Part shown: positions 43,643 through 51,914 of the stretch, in pieces
Layout of the letters: every line of letters begins with the position of its first letter
Numbering within the stretch: position 1 is the first letter of the stretch
Source: Planctomycetota bacterium
GTDB taxonomy: Bacteria; Planctomycetota; UBA1135; UBA2386
Assembly (NCBI GenBank): GCA_019636245.1
Contig: JAHBXX010000011.1
Span: 53,025 to 117,024 of the forward strand
Reading direction: 5' to 3'
Length of the DNA: 64,000 nt
The notes under the pieces: model-generated
Database searches by the model: none
What the model saw: the letters and a program-made list of their open reading frames with translations, nothing else
Told to the model about the DNA's origin: nothing
Made by a program: the position numbers and the translations under genes

Positions 43643-44083
43643 ATGACCCAGATCTCCGAAGGCAGGAAGTTCGCCTACTACGCCGGCATGGCGCTGATCG
43701 TCGTGGGCTTCCTGCTGTTCGTCTCGGTGTTCGTCACCGGCGCGATGCAGTTCGGCGACTTCACCGACTTCCACGGCCGGGCGCAGTCGAGCATGTTCCG
43801 CGCCCTCGGCGGCATGGCGCTGATGGTCGGCGGCAGCGTGTTGCGCACCGTCGGGGCGCGTGGCATCGCCGGCTCGGGCGTCGTGCTCGATCCCAAGCGG
43901 GCGCGCCGCGACCTCGAGCCCTGGAGCCGCATGGGCGGCGGCATGGTGAAGGACGCGCTCGAGGAGGCCGACGTGAAGCTCGGCGGCGGCCAGGAGCGGG
44001 TCGTGATGGTGAAGTGCCGCGCCTGCGGCAAGCTCAACGAGGAGGACTCGAAGTTCTGCCAGGAGTGCGGGCAGGCGATCTGA
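43643..44083 (+). CDS. Small membrane protein with C-terminal zinc ribbon
   Basis: A 146-residue protein with two membrane helices near residues 12-32 and 55-68. A charged helix follows, and then a C-terminal zinc-ribbon VKCRACGKLNEEDSKFCQECGQ, with two C-x2-C knuckles. It is of the type labelled zinc-ribbon domain membrane protein; its function is unknown. It could anchor a zinc-binding domain to the cytoplasmic side of the membrane. Start ATG 43643. It lies between the thioredoxin-like lipoprotein and an enoyl-CoA hydratase gene with no clear link to either. Confidence 0.7.
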   Translation: MTQISEGRKFAYYAGMALIVVGFLLFVSVFVTGAMQFGDFTDFHGRAQSSMFRALGGMALMVGGSVLRTVGARGIAGSGVVLDPKRARRDLEPWSRMGGGMVKDALEEADVKLGGGQERVVMVKCRACGKLNEEDSKFCQECGQAI

Positions 44084-44168
44084 CCCGCCGCGCCTGCGCC
44101 GCGAAACGCCCTGCCGGTCGACCTCGTGGTTCCTTCGCCGTCGGTGGTGCGGCAAGATGCCTGCCCCC

Positions 44169-44933
44169 ATGAGCGAGCCCCGAGTCCTGCACGAACGGCG
44201 CGGTGACGCCGTGCTCGTGACCCTGAACGCGCCCGAGCGCCGCAACGCCATCGACCAGGCGATGGTCGACGGTCTGCACGCCGTGCTCGACGCGCTGTGG
44301 CACGACGAGACGGTCGCCGCGCTGGTGCTGACCGGCGCCGGCGACAAGGCGTTCGCGGCCGGGGCCGACATCGCGCAGTTGCGCGAGCGCTCCTCGCGCG
44401 ACGCGCTGAAGGCGATCAACAGCGGCATCTTCGCCCGCATCGAGGAGTTCCCGGCGCCGGTGATCGCGGCGATCCGCGGCTACGCGCTCGGCGGCGGCTG
44501 CGAACTGGCGATCGCCTGCGACCTGCGCGTGCTCGGCCAGTCGGCGAAGCTCGGCCAGCCCGAGGTCAAGCTCGGCATCATTCCGGCCGCCGGCGGCACC
44601 TACCGGCTGCCGCGCCTGGTCGGCCTCGGCCGCGCGCGCGAGCTGGTCTACACCGGCCGCATGGTCGACGCCGACGAGGCGCTGCGCATCGGCCTCGCCA
44701 ACCTGGTCGTGCCCGACGCCGAGGTCACGGCGCGCGCGCTGCAGCTCGCCGAGACGATCGCGCAGAACGGGCGCCTCGCGGTGCGCGGCGCCAAGCGGGC
44801 GCTGAACGCGCTGGCGCGGCCCGGCCAGGAGAACGCCGTCGCGTTCGAGAGTTCGGTGCAGGCGGTACTGTTCGACAGCGACGACAAGCGGACGCGCATG
44901 GACGCGTTCCTCCACCAGCAGAAGAAGGGCTGA
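44169..44933 (+). CDS. Enoyl-CoA hydratase/isomerase (crotonase) family
   Basis: A 254-residue crotonase-fold enzyme that hydrates 2-enoyl-CoA to 3-hydroxyacyl-CoA. The oxyanion-hole motifs are FAAGADIAQL and IRGYALGGGCELAIACDLR. The catalytic region QPEVKLGIIPAAGGTYRLPRLVG has a Glu in place. Start ATG 44169 begins SEPRVLHE; ATG 44157 four codons earlier is possible. It ends four bases before the 3-hydroxybutyryl-CoA dehydrogenase gene, the next enzyme of the pathway, so the pair probably serves short-chain beta-oxidation or butanoyl-CoA metabolism. Confidence 0.92.
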   Translation: MSEPRVLHERRGDAVLVTLNAPERRNAIDQAMVDGLHAVLDALWHDETVAALVLTGAGDKAFAAGADIAQLRERSSRDALKAINSGIFARIEEFPAPVIAAIRGYALGGGCELAIACDLRVLGQSAKLGQPEVKLGIIPAAGGTYRLPRLVGLGRARELVYTGRMVDADEALRIGLANLVVPDAEVTARALQLAETIAQNGRLAVRGAKRALNALARPGQENAVAFESSVQAVLFDSDDKRTRMDAFLHQQKKG

Positions 44934-44937
44934 GCCG

Positions 44938-45798
44938 ATGAGCGAACCGAGGTTTCCGAACGTGGCGGTGCTCGGCGCGGGCACGATGGGCGCCGGCATC
45001 GCCCAGGTCTGCGCCCAGGCCGGTTCCAGCGTCGTGCTGCAGGACGTCACCGACGAGTTCGTGCAGCGTGGGCTGGCGCGCATCCGCGACTTCCTGCAGA
45101 AGGGCGTCGACAAGGGCAAGACCACCGCCGAGCAGCGCGACGCCGTGCTGGCGCGCATCACCGTGACCACCGACTGCGTCGCCGCGGCGCGGGGCGCGCA
45201 GCTGGTGGTCGAGGCGGTGCCCGAGCAGCTCGATCTGAAGAACCGCCTGTTCCGCGAGCTCGGCGGCGTCGTCGCCGCCGACTGCGTGCTGGCCAGCAAC
45301 ACGTCGTCGTTGTCGCTGGCGAAGGTGTTCGCCGGCACGGCCGGACCCGAGCGCTGCATCGGCATGCACTTCTTCAATCCGGTGCCGCTGATGGCGCTGC
45401 TCGAGCTGGTGCGCACCGACGCGACGGCGACGGCCGTGATCGACGCGGTGACCGCCTACGGCCGCGAACTGGGCAAGGAGCCGATCCTGGTCAAGGACAG
45501 TCCGGGCTTCGCCAGCTCGCGGCTCGGCGTCTGCCTCGGCCTCGAGGCGATCCGCATGCTCGAGGGCGGCGTCGCCAGCGCCGAGGACATCGACAAGGCG
45601 ATGGTGCTCGGCTACGGGCATCCGATGGGGCCGTTGCGGCTCACCGACCTCGTCGGCCTCGATGTGCGGCTGGCGATCGCCGACTACCTGGCGGCCGAAC
45701 TCGACCATCCGGGCTTCCGCGCGCCCGCGCTGATGCGGCGCATGGTCGCCGAGGGCAAGCTCGGCAAGAAGACCGGCCAGGGTTTCTACCGCTGGTAG
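44938..45798 (+). CDS. 3-hydroxybutyryl-CoA dehydrogenase
   Basis: A 286-residue NAD(P)-dependent dehydrogenase oxidising 3-hydroxyacyl-CoA to the 3-keto form, or the reverse. The Rossmann motif is VAVLGAGTMGAGIAQVCAQAG at residues 9-29. Further on come ASNTSSLSL, GMHFFNPVPLMALLELV (with the catalytic His) and VKDSPGFASSRLGVCLGLEAIRM. The C-terminal dimer domain is AMVLGYGHPMGPLRLTDLVGLD. Length matches the single-domain FadB2/Hbd type. It follows the enoyl-CoA hydratase gene by four bases, indicating one operon. Confidence 0.94.
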   Translation: MSEPRFPNVAVLGAGTMGAGIAQVCAQAGSSVVLQDVTDEFVQRGLARIRDFLQKGVDKGKTTAEQRDAVLARITVTTDCVAAARGAQLVVEAVPEQLDLKNRLFRELGGVVAADCVLASNTSSLSLAKVFAGTAGPERCIGMHFFNPVPLMALLELVRTDATATAVIDAVTAYGRELGKEPILVKDSPGFASSRLGVCLGLEAIRMLEGGVASAEDIDKAMVLGYGHPMGPLRLTDLVGLDVRLAIADYLAAELDHPGFRAPALMRRMVAEGKLGKKTGQGFYRW

Positions 45799-45817
45799 CC
45801 GGGCGCGTGCCGGCGGT

Positions 45818-47572
45818 TCACCAGCGCATGTGCACGCGCAGCGAGCGCTTCGTCGTGTAGGTCGCCTGCACCAGGTGGTCGATGCCCAGCCGCCGGATGT
45901 CGGCGGCGACCGCCCGCAGCGCCAGGAAGGCGCCCAGTTCCTCGTCCTCCTCGTCCACCTCGTCGAAGTCGAGGCCCTGCGCCGACGCCATGGCCTCGAC
46001 CACCGCGCCGAGGCCGTCGAGCACCTGGCCGACCGGCGTCACCGACAGCCCGCTCCAGCCGGCCGGCAGGGACTGCACGTGCTTCTCGACCGCCGCCGGC
46101 AGCGTCGCCGCCTTGTCGCTGGCGGCGTGGGCGTCGAGCACCGCGCGCAGGTTGCGCCGCGCCCCTTCGCGGTCGCCGAACACCAGCAGCAGCAGATCGT
46201 CGGTGACCGTGTACTCGATCGGGAACAGGCCGCCGAGGTTCAACCGGTGGATGCGCGTGCCGGCGTAGTCCTCGGACTTGCGGCTGGCGTGCAGGCCGCG
46301 GCTGCGCAGCGCGCGCTCCAGCGCGGCGCCGAACGCCTTGCCGTCCTGCAGCGACAGGCCGAGGCACGAGCCCACGAACTGGGCGGGGACCAGGCTGTCC
46401 TCGTCGGCGGCGTCGGCCGCGGGATCGATGTCCTCGAGCATCAGCAGCTCGGTGCCGAGGTGCGCGATCAGGTCCGTTTCGAGCTGCACCTTGGTCGCCT
46501 CGGCGAACGCCGCCATCGCCGCCTCGAACGACAGCGGCGCGACGTCCTCGAACTCGTTCCACAGCTCGCGCACCAGGCGGAACAGCGCCTGGCCGTCGAA
46601 CGCCGAGACCGAGAACCACTCCGCCGATGGCGGCACCAGGCGCAGCAGCTTCGGCGTCTGCTCGCGGCAGGCGATGCCGAACAGACCGGGCTCGCCGTCG
46701 CCGAGCAGCAGTTCCACGTCGGCGGTGGCGTGCGCGCCGTCGGCGTCGACGGCCAGCCGCAGCCGATCGAGCGCGGCCAGGCCCAGGCGGCGCAGCATCG
46801 CGCCCACGTCGAACGGGGCCATGCCCGCGCCCTGCTCCACGAGCGGCAGCAGCGCGGCCATGGCGCCGCCGAGGGCCATCTCGACCTGCAGGGGGCGCCG
46901 CGCCCCCGAGCCCTGGAAGCGGTCGTCCGCGGCCAGGAGGCGCGCCGCCGCGGCCTCGAACGGCTGGCCGCCGGCCACGATCATCAGCAGGTGGCCGTCG
47001 ATGAGCTGCGGCACCGACACCGTGGGCTCCGGGTCGTCGCCGGTGACCCGCAGCGTCACGTCGCCGACGCCGACCTCGCGCAGCGGACGCCGCTGGTCGT
47101 CGGCCCTCTCGATCGCCTGGTCGATGGCCGCGGCGAGCGGGGCGAGGTCGAAGCCGGCGGCCGGCGTCAGCGCCAGGGCGACGGCGAAGGCCGGTGACCG
47201 GCCGGCGCCGGCCGCCGCGGCGAAGTCCTGCCAGTCGACCTGCACGGACACGACGAGGTCGCCGGTGTAGTCGCGCAGCAGCGCCTCGGCCGCGTCGGCG
47301 TCGAGCCCCTGGCTGCGCAGCTGCGCGAGGCCCGCGTCCCAGGCCGCGGTCGCCTTCGCCACCCAAGGCGCCACCGACGGCGCGGCCACCAGCCGGCCGA
47401 CCTGGGTCTTGGCGAACTGCTGCTGCCAGCGCGCCGGCGCCGCGACGCGGGCGATCAGGCAGGCGTCGGCCGGCACGAAGCGGTTGGCGTTGGGTTCGCT
47501 GGTGGTCTGTTGCCCGGCCAGGGCCGCGGCGAGGAGCAGGATCGGGGCGGAGCGCAGCATCGTCGTTCTCAC
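45818..47572 (-). CDS. Exported DUF3352-like protein of unknown function
   Basis: A 584-residue protein with signal peptide SAPILLLAAALAGQQ. The pattern ANRFVPADACLIARV early, then paired alpha-beta modules, resembles the DUF3352-like exported proteins common in planctomycetes. Those begin with a 'VP-x-D-x-x-x-x-x' strand. There are no catalytic motifs. A long acidic stretch, FDEVDEEDEELGAFLAL, lies near the C-terminus. The start is GTG 47572; it overlaps by four bases the stop of the upstream FG-GAP gene (GTGA), so both are probably one transcript. ATG 47560 is an alternative start. Confidence 0.6.
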   Translation of the reverse strand: MRTTMLRSAPILLLAAALAGQQTTSEPNANRFVPADACLIARVAAPARWQQQFAKTQVGRLVAAPSVAPWVAKATAAWDAGLAQLRSQGLDADAAEALLRDYTGDLVVSVQVDWQDFAAAAGAGRSPAFAVALALTPAAGFDLAPLAAAIDQAIERADDQRRPLREVGVGDVTLRVTGDDPEPTVSVPQLIDGHLLMIVAGGQPFEAAAARLLAADDRFQGSGARRPLQVEMALGGAMAALLPLVEQGAGMAPFDVGAMLRRLGLAALDRLRLAVDADGAHATADVELLLGDGEPGLFGIACREQTPKLLRLVPPSAEWFSVSAFDGQALFRLVRELWNEFEDVAPLSFEAAMAAFAEATKVQLETDLIAHLGTELLMLEDIDPAADAADEDSLVPAQFVGSCLGLSLQDGKAFGAALERALRSRGLHASRKSEDYAGTRIHRLNLGGLFPIEYTVTDDLLLLVFGDREGARRNLRAVLDAHAASDKAATLPAAVEKHVQSLPAGWSGLSVTPVGQVLDGLGAVVEAMASAQGLDFDEVDEEDEELGAFLALRAVAADIRRLGIDHLVQATYTTKRSLRVHMRW

Positions 47573-49680
47573 TTCTGTTGCAGGTAGATCATCACACGGT
47601 CGTGGGCCAGCAGCACGAAGTCGGTGCGGCCGTCGCCGTCGAGGTCGCCGGTGGCCAGTTCACGCGGCTCGTTGTCGGGCTCGTTGCTCGGCGGCGTCTC
47701 GAACACCGGCACGGCCAGCGCGCGGTCGAGCCGGCCGTCGCCGCCGGCGAGGATCTGCACGCCCGGCAGCCGGCGGTCGATCAGCAGCAGGTCCCACTGG
47801 CCGTCGTGGTCGAAGTCGCCCGCTTCCCCGTGCCAGTAGAACGTGCGGTCGGTCGGCGGTTCGTGCACGGCGATCGCGCGCAGCGACGGCCCGCTGCCGA
47901 ACGGCACCCGCAACAGGCCCCGGCCGCCGACCAGCAGCGCCGCGTCGCCGTGCGCGACCAGGCGGGTGAAGTCGAACGGCGGCACCTCGGTCGCCACGGC
48001 CGGCGCGCCGGGCCGCGTGCGCACCAGCTTGTCGTTCTTCTTGTCGAGGTAGAGCATCGCGCCGTCGGCGAGTTCGGCGGCGAGGTCGATGCCGGCGAGT
48101 CCCGCCGGGCCGTTGTCCTGCGTCAGCACCTGCAGCTGGCCCTGCGCGTCGACGCGGAAGCGGCGCACGAACCGTTCGCGCACCGCGAACAGCGCCGGCC
48201 GGCCCTCGTGCAGGCAGAGCGCCAGCGCGCCGTCTTCCATCTTCTTGGTGAAGCCGGCCAGGCCCTCGCCCTTGGCGACCTTCTTCGTCCCGGCGCCGAG
48301 CGTCACGGTGCGCAGGCCCTCGCCGGGCACGACGAACGCGGCCTCGAGGCCGTCGGCGTCGCCGAGGTCGGCGACCAAGAGGCGCACCGGATCCGCCGGC
48401 AGGCGGCCCAGGTCGACGAGGCGCGTCGGCGCCGCGCCGGGCACGACCAGGTCGAGGTGCGCCTCGCGCTTGTCGTCGCGCGCCAGCACCAGCACGCCAC
48501 CCTGCGGGTGCACGGCGACGGCGACCGGCTTGTCGACGCAGGCGATCTGCACCGGGAACCGCGTCAGCGCCTCCTTGCCCGAGCAGACGGCCAACGTCTC
48601 CTCCTCGGGGCTGGCCAGCACCAGGTCGGCGCGGCCGTCGCCGTCCACGTCGCCGATCGCCACCGAGGCCACGCCGGCGAGCGTCGGCGCCGTCTGCGCG
48701 ACGAAGGTCCCGTCGCGCCACTCGTAGACCGTCAGCTGCGCGCGTTCGGCCTGCACCACGACGACGTCGTCGTCGCCGTCGCCGTCGACGTCGCCGATCG
48801 CGAACGGAGGCTGCTTCGGGCCCTGGCCGCCCTCGCCGAACGCCCACCACTCGAGCGGCGCGTCGCCGCCGTGGTCGGCATGGTCGCGCAGCACCACGCG
48901 CCGGTGCGGGCCTTCGATCGTCGCCAGCGCCGCGCCGCCCGCGGCCAGCCGGGCCGGGAACACACGCAGCAGGTTGTCGACCCCGGCGATGCGCCACGGA
49001 CCGAAGGTGCCGTCGCCGCGGCCGAGCCGCAGCCGCAGGTTCATCTTCGCGCTGGCGGCGGCGCCGACGAGGTCGAGCCGGCCGTCGCCGTCGACGTCGA
49101 CGAGGTGCAGGCTGCCGAGGTTGTCCTCGAGCGGCTCGATCGGCGACAGCCTCGGCTCGGTGGCGAGGCGGGTGACCCAGCGCAGGCTGCCGCGCGCCGC
49201 GACCACGAGGTCGGCCTTGCCGTCGCCGTCGAGGTCGCCCGTCCACAGCCCGAGGCCGCGGCCGCCGAGGCCCAGGTCCAGCGGCGCTCCGGGTTCGCGG
49301 CCCGGGTGCTGCACGGTCAGGCGGCCGCGGCCGTCGACCACCAGCAGGTCCGACCTGCCGTCGCCGTGCACGTCGGCGAGCGCGTAGCCGGCGATCTGGC
49401 CGCGCGTGGGCACGATCTCCATCCGGGTCTCGTCGCCGTCGATGCGCAGCGCGACGAGGCGGGCGCGGCGGGCGTCGGCGACCACGACCTCGGGCCGGCC
49501 GTCGCCGTCGAGGTCGCCGATGCGCAGGTCGGCGATGCCGTCGCCGACCTTGACGATGCGCGGGCCCTCGAAGCCGAACCGGGCGCGCAGTTCGACGGGG
49601 ATCGGCGGCGGCGCCGCCTGGGCCGCGGCGGCGGCGGTCCACAGGGCGAGGAACGGCAGGCGGTGGGGAATGGCAGGCAT
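47569..49680 (-). CDS. Exported FG-GAP/VCBS-repeat beta-propeller protein
   Basis: A 703-residue secreted protein with signal peptide ending TAAAAAQ. It carries at least seven calcium-binding FG-GAP/VCBS units with D-x-D-G-D-G-x-x-D cores: GDLDGDGRPEVVV, DVHGDGRSDLLVV, GDLDGDGKADLVVA, DVDGDGRLDLVGA, GDVDGDGDDDVVVV, GDVDGDGRADLVLA, DFDHDGQWDLLLI and GDLDGDGRTDFVLL. This predicts an extracellular beta-propeller, possibly for adhesion or ligand binding. The repeats make the DNA locally repetitive on the minus strand. It is the upstream gene of a coupled pair with the DUF3352-like gene, and divergent from a Deg-like protease. Confidence 0.88.
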   Translation of the reverse strand: MPAIPHRLPFLALWTAAAAAQAAPPPIPVELRARFGFEGPRIVKVGDGIADLRIGDLDGDGRPEVVVADARRARLVALRIDGDETRMEIVPTRGQIAGYALADVHGDGRSDLLVVDGRGRLTVQHPGREPGAPLDLGLGGRGLGLWTGDLDGDGKADLVVAARGSLRWVTRLATEPRLSPIEPLEDNLGSLHLVDVDGDGRLDLVGAAASAKMNLRLRLGRGDGTFGPWRIAGVDNLLRVFPARLAAGGAALATIEGPHRRVVLRDHADHGGDAPLEWWAFGEGGQGPKQPPFAIGDVDGDGDDDVVVVQAERAQLTVYEWRDGTFVAQTAPTLAGVASVAIGDVDGDGRADLVLASPEEETLAVCSGKEALTRFPVQIACVDKPVAVAVHPQGGVLVLARDDKREAHLDLVVPGAAPTRLVDLGRLPADPVRLLVADLGDADGLEAAFVVPGEGLRTVTLGAGTKKVAKGEGLAGFTKKMEDGALALCLHEGRPALFAVRERFVRRFRVDAQGQLQVLTQDNGPAGLAGIDLAAELADGAMLYLDKKNDKLVRTRPGAPAVATEVPPFDFTRLVAHGDAALLVGGRGLLRVPFGSGPSLRAIAVHEPPTDRTFYWHGEAGDFDHDGQWDLLLIDRRLPGVQILAGGDGRLDRALAVPVFETPPSNEPDNEPRELATGDLDGDGRTDFVLLAHDRVMIYLQQK

Positions 49681-49706
49681 CGCCGGCGCAATCTATGGTT
49701 GCCGGG

Positions 49707-50642
49707 ATGCTGCTGACAACCTTGGCTCTGGTGTTCGCCTGCCAGGATCCCGCAAAGGCCGTCGTGCCGCCGCCGCCGGCCACCGCCGAGGTCGAGGCGC
49801 TCGACCTCGGCAACGGCTGCCGGCTGCAGGGGCGCGTGCTGCGCACGACCGACAGCACGATCTTCCTCGACGTGGGTTACGACGTGCTGAAGGTGCCGGT
49901 CGCCGCGGTGCTGCGGCGCGAGTCGCCCGACGGCGCGCGCACCGGCCGGATCGAGCGCCGCGCGCTGTGGGCCCGCGCCGAACTGCCCGAACGTTCGGTC
50001 GCCGAGGGCGCCAAGGCGATGGGCGAGGCGGTGGTCAAGATCGAGGCGGCCGGCGGCCAGGGCTCGGGCTTCGTGACCCACGCCGACGGCTGGATCGTCA
50101 CCAACTTCCACGTCGTCGAGCGCGAGGTCGAGGTCGACGTCGTCGTCTATGCGGTGACCGCGAACGGCTTCGAGCCACGCACCGTGCGGCGCTGCCGGGT
50201 CGCGGCGATCAACCCGGCGATGGACCTCGCGTTGGTGCGGATGGAGCCGCCGGCGGACCTGCAGTTGAAGACCGTGTTCCTGGGCGACAGCGACGCGATG
50301 CAGGTCGGCGACACCGTCTACGCGATCGGCGCGCCGATCGGCCTCGACCGCACGGTCAGCAGCGGCATCGTCAGCGTGACCAACCGCACGTTCGAGGGCC
50401 GCTGCCACTTCCAGATCACGACGCCGATCAACCCCGGCAACTCGGGCGGCCCGCTGTTCAACCTGCGCGGCGAGGTGGTGGGCGTCAACAGCGCCGGCTA
50501 CCGCGGTTTCCAGGGCCTGAACTTCGCGATCCCGGCCAAGTACGTGATCGACTTCCTCGACAACCGCGACGCCTTCGCGCTCGACACGACACGCAGCGAG
50601 AACGGCGTGCACTACCTGCCGGCGCCGAGGAAGCCGCGCTAG
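49707..50642 (+). CDS. Exported trypsin-like serine protease (Deg/HtrA-type, no PDZ)
   Basis: A 311-residue protein with an N-terminal signal LLTTLALVFACQ (possibly a lipoprotein, since a Cys follows FA). A 60-residue leader domain precedes a chymotrypsin-fold protease. The triad is clear: H135 in TNFHVVE, D173 in PAMDLALVRM, and S246 in NPGNSGGPLFN. This NPGNSGGP motif is specific to HtrA/Deg-type proteases. No PDZ domain follows, and the protein ends shortly after the protease domain. It probably degrades or cuts proteins in the envelope. Start ATG 49707; it is divergent from the FG-GAP gene with a 26-bp gap. Confidence 0.88.
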   Translation: MLLTTLALVFACQDPAKAVVPPPPATAEVEALDLGNGCRLQGRVLRTTDSTIFLDVGYDVLKVPVAAVLRRESPDGARTGRIERRALWARAELPERSVAEGAKAMGEAVVKIEAAGGQGSGFVTHADGWIVTNFHVVEREVEVDVVVYAVTANGFEPRTVRRCRVAAINPAMDLALVRMEPPADLQLKTVFLGDSDAMQVGDTVYAIGAPIGLDRTVSSGIVSVTNRTFEGRCHFQITTPINPGNSGGPLFNLRGEVVGVNSAGYRGFQGLNFAIPAKYVIDFLDNRDAFALDTTRSENGVHYLPAPRKPR

Positions 50643-50657
50643 GGGGCGGCCGGCGCG

Positions 50658-51887
50658 TCACGGGACGGGGGTCGTGCCGGTCGCGGGGTCGGACTCGGCG
50701 CAGGCGCGGATCGCGGCGAGCGCCGTCTCGCCGCCGTCCTCGGCGCGCCGGCGCCGGTCGACCGCCAGCACGAACTCGACCGTGCGCGGCCGCGGCGACG
50801 GGCGGGTCGGACTGGTGCGATACCGCTTGTAGCGGCGGCAGAAGGCGCGCACGGCGCCGTGGGCGGCGGCCAGCCCGACCAGCCGCTCGAGCGGGATCGT
50901 GCCGTCGGTGCTGTAGCTGACCAGCAGCCACGGCGCGTCGAACGAGTCGAGCAGCCGCGCGAACGCCGGCGCCGCCGCCCGGCGTTCGTTGAACGGGCTC
51001 CGGCGGCGGCGCCAGTCGGGCCGGATCGCCGCCTTGAAGCCGCGTTCGGTCGGCGGCGGCAGGGCCGGCTGGTCCCAGAGCACCAGCGAGTTCAGCACGT
51101 GGTAGTTGCTGGCGTACGGATGCTGGTTGTAGGGCGGGTCGAGGTAGACGACGTCGGCGGCGCCCAGCTGGGCGCCCAGCGCCAGCGCGTCCGCGGCCAG
51201 CACCCGATGGCGCCGGCCGGTGGCGAGGAAGCGCTGCGGCCGCAACCGCAGGTCGGCGAGGATGCGCTGCAGCGCGGCACCCTTGCGCCCGCCCCAGCCG
51301 GCGTGGAAGCCCTTGAACACGCCGCTGGTGTTGGCGAGCCAGCACGCCTGGTAGAGCAGCGGCGCCAGCAGACAGGCGGCGCCTTCGGCATCGATGGCGC
51401 CGCACTCCCGCCACGCCGCGATCTGCGCCCGGATCGCATCGAGGCGGCGACCGGTGGCCCGGCGATAGAACAGCCGTTCGCGCGTCGGATCCGGCGCCGC
51501 GTCGTCGGCCGGGCACAGGTGCGCGGTGACCCAGCCGTCGGTGCCCGGCAGCGCGTCCAGCGCCGCGATCGCCGCCTCGTAGCCGCCGAGCGACGCGCAC
51601 GCGGGCGGACCCTCGCAGGCGATCGCCGCCGTGTTCAGCACCTCCGCGTAGGGTTCCCAGTCGTTGCTGACGACCGCGAAGCCACGCTGCTTGGCGAGGC
51701 GCGACACGACGCCGCTGCCGGCGAACGCGTCGACGAACGTCGCGCGTCCGGGCTCGATCCCGGTCGCGTCGAGCGCCGCGCCGATCAGGTCCAGCAGGTG
51801 CCGCTTGTTGCCGAGGTACGGCAGCAGCTGGTGGAAGACGTAGTCGTCGGTGTGGCGGGCTGTGTGCTGGCGGCGGTCGTACTGCAC
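50658..51887 (-). CDS. D12-class N6-adenine DNA methyltransferase (orphan)
   Basis: A 409-residue enzyme that should methylate adenine in DNA. The SAM-binding motif is TFVDAFAGSGVVSRLAKQRG near residue 52. The catalytic motif IV is YLDPPYNQHPYASNYH, with DPPY near 249. An N-terminal LPYLGNKRHLLDLI opens the MT_D12 domain, and the region between holds the target-recognition insert. The start is GTG 51887, where homology begins. No restriction endonuclease gene lies on either side, so it is probably a solitary methyltransferase involved in regulation or repair, or a remnant of a restriction system. The substrate sequence is unknown. Confidence 0.85.
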   Translation of the reverse strand: MQYDRRQHTARHTDDYVFHQLLPYLGNKRHLLDLIGAALDATGIEPGRATFVDAFAGSGVVSRLAKQRGFAVVSNDWEPYAEVLNTAAIACEGPPACASLGGYEAAIAALDALPGTDGWVTAHLCPADDAAPDPTRERLFYRRATGRRLDAIRAQIAAWRECGAIDAEGAACLLAPLLYQACWLANTSGVFKGFHAGWGGRKGAALQRILADLRLRPQRFLATGRRHRVLAADALALGAQLGAADVVYLDPPYNQHPYASNYHVLNSLVLWDQPALPPPTERGFKAAIRPDWRRRRSPFNERRAAAPAFARLLDSFDAPWLLVSYSTDGTIPLERLVGLAAAHGAVRAFCRRYKRYRTSPTRPSPRPRTVEFVLAVDRRRRAEDGGETALAAIRACAESDPATGTTPVP

Positions 51888-51914
51888 GGGATCGGCGAGG
51901 GGTCCAGGTCTACC

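Noticed and set aside
47569..49680. Repeated GCCGTCGCCGTC-type blocks resembling a direct-repeat array
   Set aside because: The repeats are irregularly spaced and in frame; they encode the DxDGDG cores of FG-GAP units and are not CRISPR or satellite repeats.
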